Part shown: positions 55,301 through 64,000 of the stretch, in pieces
Numbering within the stretch: position 1 is the first letter of the stretch
How the letters are laid out: each line of letters opens with the position of its first letter
DNA from: Salminus brasiliensis
Taxonomy: Eukaryota > Chordata > Actinopteri > Characiformes > Bryconidae
DNA length: 64,000 bases
Direction of reading: 5' to 3'
Assembly (NCBI RefSeq): GCF_030463535.1
Contig: NC_132883.1
Coordinates: 34,610,741 to 34,674,740, forward strand
Program-made: the position numbers and the translations under genes
The notes under the pieces: model-generated
The model's input: the letters and a program-made list of their open reading frames with translations, nothing else
Told to the model about the DNA's origin: nothing
Databases searched by the model: none

Positions 55301-58300
55301 GGTGGACACAGGTTTCATTTTACACTTACAATGGAGAAACCACTGCTACAGTGTAGCGAGGTGGTCCCTGCCTTGTAATGTACACAAAGGATTTGTAATT
55401 TGTCTTTCATCACCAGGCTTATACATTTGTTATCAGCCCTTTGTGCCAGCAGTAATAAACCAATATGATGACTGTATATTAAAGAAATAAGTAATTTGGG
55501 TGCTGTTTAAATTTGTAATACAGCTAAATCACAGCAGGTTTGGACATAAAATCAGTAAAGCAGCAATATGAAATTCATAAAATAAATCAAGAGAATAAGG
55601 AATACAGATATTTTGGTGTCATTTTACATATGTGGTCAATGATCCAGAACACGCACATGATATGCTCCTGAGACAGTGATAAATTTATATCATATCATGC
55701 CAAATAGGTAAATTTGGCAGCACAATGTAAATGTAGAACAGGTTGGCCAGTACCCTATTATGTAACCCACCCAACTTATTAAGACAAGACTGAATTGAGA
55801 CACAAGGGAAGTACCTACAGACCTACAGGCCTCTCTTGCATTAAGGGTGATTAAATTATGCATTACATTATGTCATGAATCAACCATCAGGCAAACACTG
55901 AATAAGAACTGAATGGCAGGATAGCCACATGGAAGCCACTGCTTTCAAAAAAGAACACCTCTGCTTATTTGAAGTTTGGAAGTGGAAGTGGTAGTATCAT
56001 GGTTTGAGGCTATACTGTGGCTACGGGTCCAGAATGGCCATCATTGACCGCTCCATGAATTGCACAAATTCTAAAAATTCAAAAGTCCAGACTTTAACCT
56101 AATAGCAATATTGTGAAAGGACCTTAAAATGATGCACTTCCACATTATTGAGCTGATGAGCTTCATGGTTGAAGGGGCCAAAATACCCCCAACCATTGTG
56201 CAGGATTGATCACCAGTTACCAGAAACATTTGGTTGAAGTTATTGCTGCTCAAACTGGTCACAGAAACTCTCATGAAAACAAGAACAACTAACCTAATTA
56301 ATAACTAATTTAAAATAACTGCCATAAAACATAGATAACACTATTTCAGCACTGCTTTTCTCAAGTGTTAGCTAGACAGAGATGCATTTTAGTGAATTTT
56401 AAGTTTTGATTTGAAGTTTTTTAAGATTTGTTTAAAAATGGAGTTGAATTTCAGAAAATGTGTTCTAGCAGTCATAAAAAACTGACTGTCAAGCTGTACA
56501 GTGCCTAATCAAAACGTTTATACAAGCACTTTTTTTTATAAATAAAGATTTAACGGAATTATTCACTAAAAGAAAAGAGGTTTGTGTCAATTGTGTCACA
56601 ATTGTGAATTGATTCACACAAATCATAAACAACCATAATCATAAATCAACTCAATCAAGTCCTCAATAAAGGAATAACAGGTACACTACTCTCATTTGCA
56701 TTATTATGCAGATTTTCTGGGGCTTTCATCCCTGTATGTTATCCTGTTCATTTGCATAACTCCCATGTGTGTGCACGAAAGCTAGTGTTGTTTACTTATC
56801 AATAATTAGCCTTGTTTATACTTCATAAGCATTTATATACTATTATTATGATATATCAATTTAGTGTGACAGTAATGCAACTAGTAGCCAGTAATTGTAA
56901 TTACTATAATTTATAGGGATAGGGATACACTATTGGACATCCCTTCTAATGCACGAATTCAGCCATGCTATGGTGCACCCATTTAAATGTGTACACACAG
57001 CCTGTATAAGCACCGAAGAAAAGCATTGTCAATTCAATGGGACGCTCTGCAGCAGCCACCCATGTGCCTAATATCTCTTTGGCCAATGTCATGTTTGGAC
57101 TAGAGGGATACAAAGCCCTCACACACTGGGCTGGAATGATCAAGCTCCATCAGAGTTAATGCAGCAAAAGGGGGACAAACTCCTTTTTAATAAACCTGAT
57201 TGTGGAAGAAACATAGGAAGAGCATGTGTCCATGAAGACACAGTGATTGGTGTGGCGCAACAGATAACACCACCACCTGCCATTGCGTTACAACAACAGC
57301 ATGTGGGAGACCAGGGTTCTATGCTGTGCTACACCAATAAGAGTCCTTGGGCAAGACTCCTAACACTACATTGGCCAACCTGTGTAATATGAGTAACCTT
57401 GTAAGTCGCTCTGGATAAGAGTGTCTGCTAAATGCCATAAATGTAAATGTAAATGAAGAGTAGTTTGGGTGCAGTCTACTATTACACTTTCAATACAAAC
57501 TAGCTGACTTGTTCTGAAGGTATAGTAGTCATTGCAGTTCTTAAATAGTAATAAGCATTGGGCAGTAATGAAGCTGGGAGTTTAAAGGGTTAAAGTCTTT
57601 GCTGAGAAACACTACAAAGGACACTATTAAGAATACTGTATTTTTGTGCTGTGTAAACTTTGCATGTTAGCCTCCCTGGCATATAGGCTTATGCAAATGT
57701 TTGGCCAATTCTGGTGAAATTGCATGTGCTTTTGGTGTTCTAAGTGAAAATATGTTCACATCCTGTAGAGAAAATATACTTCAGCCCATTATATAGCTTA
57801 ATAACTGTTTATGTGATCAATATTGTAAGGTATTGTAAGATATATTGTGTCAAATAAATCGTATACAACCTCCAGAGTGTAAGACCAGTCATCTCAATCA
57901 AGTCTTTAATAGAGATATGAACAGTACACAACTCCCATTGGCATTATTATGCAGATTGTGTGGTGGCTAAGAAATAAATGCGGTGTGTGCAAAAACAGGG
58001 GAGCATAAAATCACTGTTGTGATTTTTTTATATGTTAAATTTAGAAATAAAATAGTTACTGTGCTCTAAAATGTGTTGTGTGTTCAGCAGAAAGTGGGTC
58101 TATGTCTGCTCACTTACCCAAGGTTGGGTGTGGTGTAGAGTGTAAAGAGAGGAATGCTGGGAGTGAGCGGGTGACGCTGTGTTTGGAGATGCAGAGGCTG
58201 TCTAACAACACACTGAACTGAACGAGTAGAGAGGATAAATTCTGCAGCTGCACCTCAGCGAAGAAAAGAGAGCAAGAGGTATAGTGAGAGATACAACGAT

Positions 58301-61300
58301 ATGAAGTCAGTCGTTACACAGCATTGGTACTTCTTAAATCTAGACAAACTCACTGAAGAAATTAGGTTCATCAGGCTTTATCATGTTTTTAGTATTTGAT
58401 TAACATAGGCCATGAAAAACGCATGTGCCTCACTCCTGATTTTGCCCCTTATGCTTTAGCCAGATGCAGTGGATCTGCCAAGACTAATATGATACCTGAT
58501 GTGTAGTTATTTAGATACCAAACATGTCTTAGCTGATTGAGTGACAGCTTAAATTGGAAGACTTCCAATACTTTGGATGTTTAAACCAAGAGCTTTCCAA
58601 CACTTCCTCAACATGACTGAAAAGTTGGCGAATTAAGGCATGATCAAGTAAGCAGATCTTTTTTTGTGCCTCGTTAAGAGAAATGACCAGCATTTCAAAG
58701 TATGTGCTTTGTGATCTGATCCTAATCCAAGTCAAGCGTACTGACACGGTACTAGTTGGAAATAGTAAGTGAACCCTTGTAATTAATAGCTGGTTTCCCT
58801 CAATAATTGTAGGGTGGCCTGAGGCAGCAAAGCAGGCCCAAATCATGATGTTCCCCACACCATACCTTATGGTTATGATATTTTAATGGTGATGTGCAGT
58901 GCCTTTTTTTACGCCAGATGTAGAGCTGCATGGTCTCTCCAAATAGCTCAACCTTAGTTTCTCCATCCATAAAACCTTTTTTGCCAGTACTGTTGTGAAG
59001 TGTCAATGTGCTCTTTCACAAACTTCAGGCGTACAGCAATTCGCCTTCAGATCTTTAGCTGTCACTCTGGGTTAATTTTTACCTCAATCATGAGTCTCCG
59101 TTGTGCTCTTGGGGTCATTTTAATTGAGCGAGGCATGGCTCACATACGCGTATCCTTCTTGTGTGGAGCCAACTCAAAACGTTTGAGTGTTCAAAGTAGC
59201 TCTAGTCCACACCTCCAAACCTTTCATTTTCTTGAGAAGACACCAGGTATGTTATTAACTCAAGGGTTCACATACTTTAACCACTAGCACTATGAGGTTT
59301 TTATGGTTGTCCTCAATGAAGAGCTAAACCTTTTTGTGTTATTATTTTAGGCACATAATATTTGTCAATATGCTTAACTTGGATGAGGATCAGATCACTT
59401 TTTATGACAAAAGCAAGAATACCATAAACTTCCAAAGGGTTCACATACTTTTCTTGCCACTGTATATTTAGCCCTCACCCTGGTCCTAAACGTAAGCCTA
59501 GTTCTTAACATAACCTAACATTTACACTGCTGAGTTTCACCAGTTTTTTTAACAATTTGAACATTTGCACATAATACATAGGAGGCTAAAGTGAATAGAT
59601 TTATAAATTATCTACAGATGTGATAAAAGAGAAAGAATGAGGCTGCTACTACAGGATTAAGTTGTTACCTTGAACATCTGGGTGGAGGTTTCTTTCTCCA
59701 GCACATATCCAAAGTTCATGATACCTCCCTCATGAGAACAGGTGACGAGAGGCTCAATGCCTTCCCCACAGAGTGTGAACGCCAGGGCCATTTTACTACA
59801 GCTCACCTCCAGCTTTTCACGGTACTGATCAAACAAATACACAGAGAAATTAATATACTTAAGGATCTGCAATATGCTTTCTGATTCCTCTTCATATCAA
59901 GTGTCTTTAATAACTAGTAATTACACATGAACAATTCCTTCAATAACAATACAACTACTGGTGATGTGTTTACTGTTACAGCTGCATTAAAATAATCTAT
60001 CCAGTGTGTATCTTGAAAGCAGTAACAGTGAAAGCAGTTAAAAAAATAGTAAAATAATAAGTAAATAATTTACCTCATTTTATTAAACATGTATAATCAT
60101 GTAAAGGAGACGCACATGTGTGTTTGCACAGGCTGTACTTCTGTAGTTCACTTTTAGCAGTGAATAAATGACTCTCTAGCTTTTTTTTTGTTTTGCATTT
60201 CACAAAATGATATCTGGATATCTGGATGCTTTTACTTTCACTTTTCTACTTGTTATATTTTAAGGTGTGTTCATATAATCTGCACAGATTAAGCTTTCCT
60301 TTTTCAGAATCTGAAGTAAAACAAAGAAGTGCTATGAAGCGGTCATAAATGTGCATGAGCTCCTTAATAAATTCCATTGCCTTTTACCTAGGTCACATGT
60401 AAAATATTGCAGGGACTATCTGCAGTCTGGCCCTATGTGTTGTATCTTTGTGTGTGTTTTTTGCCATATGTGCTACACTCCAGCAGAGGTCAGTGTGACT
60501 CACCTTTTTGGCCAGGACCGGTGTGAAAGCCAGCAGGAGTGTGTGGGTGTCTCCAGGCCTGACCTCTCTCATAGCGTTCTGCACGGAGAACGGCCCGTTT
60601 AGGTCCAGAAGTGAAGATTTCAGCTACAGCCCACGTTAACACACAATGAGAATAACTGCAGTAAGAATTCTGGCAATATTAAAACCAACACTGGCAACAA
60701 TAACAATTCATGGAATTCACACAAGCTTTGAGGTTCAGAGGGATACCTTCACAAACTCTGATGAGATGTTCTGGATTGTCACCTTCTTCAAAACCTTCTG
60801 ACCTACAGTGGTGAAACCACTAATTAATTTGAAACACTAATACTATACACTAACACTGTTATGGGAAACAGGACAAGTAAAACTGCATTACCTACTGCCA
60901 CCTGATTGAAGTGAATGGTGGTCTCTCCATTGTCAGAAATGACCACCAATAATGGTCTGACGGCTGAACAATGCAGTTCCAGATAAAGAGTGTTATAGGG
61001 GCTGTAGAGAACATTTCCATTTGGTCAGTTGAGCCTTAAGGGACTCTTCAAAAGGATCCCTGATTCTTAAGATAAGTAATGCTCAATATAAGGTACATTC
61101 AACGAATTCTATTAAAACAGTCTATAAACCAAACAAAATACTTAAAATATTTTTAAAAAATAGATAAAAACCCATCTACTAGTAGGATGCCATTTTTGTA
61201 ACTATCAAATGTAATGGTCCAGTGCAACCGTATAACACCATCATAGTGTGGAAATGTCAACCTAATAGTAAAAAGAAAATATTGCTTTATACATCAAAAT

Positions 61301-63442
61301 CTAAGATGTCTGGAAGTACTAAAAGGAATACACATCTTAACAGTCAGGGTTCTCTTAAAGAAATTCTTTACACATCTTTGTATATATTCAACATACTGAA
61401 TTCAAGCTTCATAATGGAAAACAATGTGAATGGGTTTAACAGTGAACTGTGAACTGTATGATCATTTCTCCTCTAAACTGCAGTTCATTAACACAGGGGC
61501 CAGACGCTCACCTGTATACAGGCTCCTCAGACTCCTGTTGCGTAATGTCTCCATTGGACACAAAGCAGGGGATGACGTAGCGGCTATATCGTTCTTTAAA
61601 AGAGCGCAGGAGAGAAGCCTTTCCAGCAGCGTACTCATCTGAGCTGGGAGATACAAAGAGCGCAATAACTGTTTTCCACTGCATTGCTCTTCCATTTCTA
61701 AACCGATCCCACAAACTGTGTGGCTGACTTTTCCAAAACACAGACAACATTTTATTTTACAATATACTGAACTTTTAAGTTATTATTAATTACTTTTAAC
61801 TGCGAATTATGTCTATTGTCTGATGTATATTGTTTATCTTACTTTAACAGCTGTTGGTGGAGCAAATCACACAAAGCCACTCAAAAACACCTATATTTAT
61901 TTTTGTACTGCTTAGTGTTTACAGTGGTAAATACATGTAGCACTGGAAGTGTTGCCCAATAAAGCTAGATATTCTGTATATAAGACAACATCCACTGTTA
62001 TGCAACAACTCTTTACCATGCTCTCTTGTGGACCAATAAATCGCAATAAATTACACTTTTGCTGTCCAATCATTCTACATATGTGCATAATACACATTAA
62101 AGGGGCAATAATCTACATATTTCTTAACTCCCCGCCCCCAAAGTTCTAAAGTTTATGTCGGTTCATGTACCTAAAACAGGCATGATTCATTTCTTATAAT
62201 CATTTTCCAACTTCTCTTTACCCTTACGATGAAACAGGCTGTTTTTGCTACTATGCTTTTAAAGCAGAATTATGCTAGAATTGGTGTTTCTTTCTCCTGA
62301 GCTTCCCTACATTCGGGGAGTGTAATTCATTCTTTGAGCCACCTCACAAGGACATGCTTTTCACCTGCATTTCTGGACAAGCTGAGAGATTCAAAACCCT
62401 CACTGGGTTGAAACACTCCTTATAACTTCAACAAGAATTACTGAATATATATGTGACTCACAGAAACGTTTCAGAACGTTTCAGAACGTTTTGTAGTTTC
62501 ATTAAAGTAAATGTAGTTTACTGCTTATACTGACCCTTTTTGAATGTCTGCTGGACTCGGGGGCTTGAAGGGACCGTCACTTTTTGGGGTAAGAGATGTT
62601 TTGCTTCCCCTCTCCCTCGCAGCTAGTTTGCCAGAGCCAAGTTTTGGGGATGGCTTCTTCTCTGTCTTTGCATCCAGCTGTGTTTCCTTTTTGTTCTAAA
62701 AGCACAGTGGCAAAGGTAGGACCGAAACACTTTAGGTAGTGTTGCTGTTTTCATTTGGATGTTTAACTGTAGTAAAGAATATGGCTTTTTTATTATATTA
62801 TTATTTATTATAATTTCCCCCTTTTCCCCAAATGTAGTCAATCAGCCAATTTATGTTTGGCTCTTTCATTCTGCACTGGAGCTACAAGGCAGCTAACAAT
62901 GTAGCTAACAAGTAGTGGACAACTGCTACTACCAATTAGCATCATGGCTAAATCTTCACACTAGATTGAGCTGTTAATGAAGAATTTACAAAAATATGTG
63001 TCAGAACTAGCAAAAGCAGGACTAACCATCATAAAGACTGAACATCAATTAGAACATCAGCAAATTAATCTAAAAAGCAACATTGTTCTGCAGATGTCAG
63101 TGCACGGTTACTTTGTATTGGATGAATACAAACTGCTAATGCAACAACAAACCTATTGAATAGCAGCATTTAGAGTAGAAAAATAAGATGGAAAATGATC
63201 TGCTTTGTCACTAAAACATGTGGGGAACCAGCAATACAGTTGGACCTGTGTGCTTAGAGTGGAAAATTTGCAAAACTTACAGTTGTTGGTGGTTCTGTGC
63301 CCTTGTTGCAGCTGGCTTCAGCATTAGCTTTTGGAGATTCTAATGCACGCAAATCCTCACTATGACACAGCAGTCGCACAGCCTCTGCCCTGATGTCATC
63401 ATCAGATAGCAGTGGGCTGAATGTAACCTGCACCAGACACCT
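49400..63442 (-). CDS. cfap74: Cilia- and flagella-associated protein 74, C-terminal 13 exons
   Basis: Component of the central-pair apparatus (C1d projection) of motile cilia and flagella. Exons 5'-3': 63281-63442, 62535-62695, 61512-61643, 60892-61001, 60747-60802, 60504-60623, 59669-59824, 58118-58253, 55112-55266, 54291-54429, 53488-53615, 52332-52466, 49400-49498. All phases fit; 1689 nt, 562 residues plus TAG. The human protein is about 1580 residues, so the 5' two thirds are outside. The protein shows repeated ASH/HYDIN-type Ig-like domains, e.g. FTVSPAEGTIGPGKSQDIIV (exon 9 here), FNVDPTKGSVDAGHRRTITV (exon 12) and VRPGDTHTLLLAFTPVL (exon 6), with a Lys/Ser/Pro-rich linker in exon 2. 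It ends VYSVTLLAYTSQE. Exon 12 uses an unusual AAG acceptor. Introns contain Tc1 relics (50200, 55860, 58520), MITE and SINE copies. The identification rests on family resemblance and the gnb1 neighbourhood. Confidence 0.92.
50200..50960 (+). mobile_element. Tc1-like transposon relic in cfap74 intron
   Basis: Plus-strand transposase remnants in two open stretches (about 50221-50469 and 50528-50809). Seen: KPYLSKKNMAALLKFASARL, NNILWTDKT (first Asp of DDE), VMQQDNDAKLTSKST (second Asp), VLQWPSQSPDLNLTEMPWQD (Glu). The N-terminal DNA-binding part is lost and a stop separates the two stretches. It lies in the last intron of cfap74, in antisense to it. The second catalytic Asp and the Glu are kept, but Pro-His of the DNDPKH motif is changed. 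Confidence 0.85.
55860..56290 (+). mobile_element. Tc1-like transposon relic
   Basis: Landmarks: 'ggaagccactgctttcaaaa', 'gtatcatggtttgaggctat', 'ggccatcattgaccgctcca', 'aagtccagactttaacctaa', 'gcaggattgatcaccagtta' and 'ggttgaagttattgctgctc'. They correspond to the second half of a Tc1-like transposase gene; all frames are broken. In an intron of cfap74. Confidence 0.65.
56590..56735 (+). repeat. Direct duplication, copy 1
   Basis: 'caatcaagtcctcaataaag', 'gtacactactctcatttgca' and 'ttattatgcagatttt' match, with divergence, 57840-57980. Both copies are in the same cfap74 intron and flank a MITE and a SINE. Confidence 0.6.
56925..57235 (-). mobile_element. MITE-like DNA element, copy 3 (reverse)
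   Basis: Degenerate reverse copy of the element at 37810/63526: 'acgaattcagccatgctatg', 'gtgcacccatttaaatgtgt', 'cacacagcctgtataagcac', 'tttggactagagggatacaa' and 'gggggacaaactccttttta'. Its right end touches the SINE that follows. Confidence 0.65.
57240..57456 (+). mobile_element. tRNA-derived SINE with L2-type 3' tail
   Basis: The head has a box-A-like TGGCGCAACAGATAACACC and a box-B-like GGAGACCAGGGTTCTATG about 45 bases apart, the layout of a tRNA-derived Pol III promoter. The 3' part 'cttgtaagtcgctctggata' / 'agagtgtctgctaaatgcca' followed by TAAATG repeats is the same tail as in the LINE at 10205-10259. It lies in a cfap74 intron, on the opposite strand to the gene. Confidence 0.8.
57840..57980 (+). 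repeat. Direct duplication, copy 2
   Basis: 'tcaatcaagtctttaataga', 'acagtacacaactcccattg' and 'gcattattatgcagattgtg' match 56590-56735. Confidence 0.6.
58520..59466 (-). mobile_element. Tc1-like transposon relic lacking the DNA-binding domain
   Basis: Minus strand, right to left: an end resembling a terminal repeat (plus-strand GGTTCACATACTTTTCTTGC, then CACTGTA, 59440-59466), a start MPRSIKMTPRAQRRLM (about 59130), FMDGETKVELFG (about 58950, first Asp region) and GNIMIWACFAASG (about 58855). The helix-turn-helix region between MPRS and KMTPRAQRR is absent, and stops and deletions follow. No matching terminal repeat is seen on the left. In a cfap74 intron. Confidence 0.75.
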
Positions 63443-63525
63443 CTGTGGATGATTAAGAATCATTAATCAGCTAATAGATAGATAATAGATTTGACTGGTG
63501 ACTGATATATTTTATGATTGACCTA

Positions 63526-64000
63526 CACTATATGGACATGGATATTTATTAGGACACTGGCTCATTTTTTGCTTCTTCCTAAATCAAGGGTATTAAGAAA
63601 AAAAAAATCTGCTTTTGTTGGAGTAGCTGTCTCTACTGTCCAGGAAAGGCTTTCTACTGGACTTTGTAAAACTGCTGTGAGGCTTTGACTGCATTCAGTA
63701 ACAAGAGCATTTGTGAGGTCAGGATGTTGGACGATCATCACCCCAACTAATCCCCAACATCCCAAGTCATCCCAGAAGTATTGGATGGAGCGCCATCATT
63801 CCAGAGAACACAGTTTCACTGCTCCACAGCTCAATGCTAGGGGCTTTTTACCCCTCTAGCCCATGCAGGGCATTACACATGGTGCCAATAGGTTCATGTT
63901 TATCTGCTCCAGAAAGTCCTATTCAAAACCTCTCTACAAATAGACAAGCTGCATCAGCAATGGGTGCAACTTAAAGTAGCTGAATGCATTTATTAGAAGG
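63526..64000 (+). mobile_element. MITE-like DNA element, copy 4
   Basis: Most complete copy: CACTATATGGA, 'gcttttgttggagtagctgt', 'caagagcatttgtgaggtca', 'ccattccagagaaca'-like part, 'ccacagctcaatgctagggg', 'tctacaaatagacaagctgc' and 'gggtgcaacttaaagtagct'. It runs off the right edge, where the opposite terminal repeat would be expected. It sits upstream of the cfap74 exon at 63281-63442, presumably in an intron. Confidence 0.8.

Overview
The window is vertebrate nuclear DNA, most likely from a ray-finned fish and probably an otophysan (characin, catfish or carp relatives). The reasons are short exons with GT/AG introns, an almost invariant G-protein beta-1 gene, many long (CA)n tracts, and fish-type repeats: Tc1/mariner relics, L2 LINE tails, a tRNA-derived SINE and small non-autonomous DNA elements. 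There are no prokaryotic features. The assignment to a lower group is inference from repeat style.

Three protein genes are supported, all on the minus strand. (1) 27-3000: the 5' two thirds of an aldo/keto reductase in five coding exons; its 3' end lies beyond the left edge. (2) gnb1, the heterotrimeric G-protein beta-1 subunit: nine coding exons between 11583 and 18073 give exactly 340 residues. A spliced 3'-UTR exon lies at about 5860-8160, a distal non-coding first exon at about 36137-36530, and a likely second, proximal promoter and first exon at 19863-20000. (3) cfap74, a motile-cilium central-apparatus protein: the last 13 coding exons (49400-63442, 562 codons plus stop) form one phase-consistent chain; the 5' part lies beyond the right edge. 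gnb1 and cfap74 also lie near each other in the human genome.

Layout: 1-3300 reductase; 3300-5860 promoter-like sequence and repeat relics; 5860-36530 gnb1; 36.5-49.25 kb a gene-free interval rich in DNA-transposon debris; 49.25-63.4 kb cfap74, whose introns hold four Tc1-like or MITE relics and one SINE; 63.5-64 kb another MITE copy in a cfap74 intron.

The genes have no shared pathway that the sequence shows. Gnb1 acts in receptor signalling at the plasma membrane, Cfap74 in the axoneme and the reductase in NADPH-dependent carbonyl chemistry. The most interesting observations are the two-promoter structure of gnb1, with upstream AUGs in only one leader; a 3'-UTR intron starting just after the gnb1 stop; a teleost reductase with a complete catalytic tetrad; a cluster of fold-back repeats at 39.6-41.6 kb; a rearranged Tc1 mosaic at 43.5-44.2 kb; and an L2 LINE and a SINE that share the same 3' tail. 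I did not find an obviously new molecular system; the findings are leads at the level of gene regulation and mobile elements.
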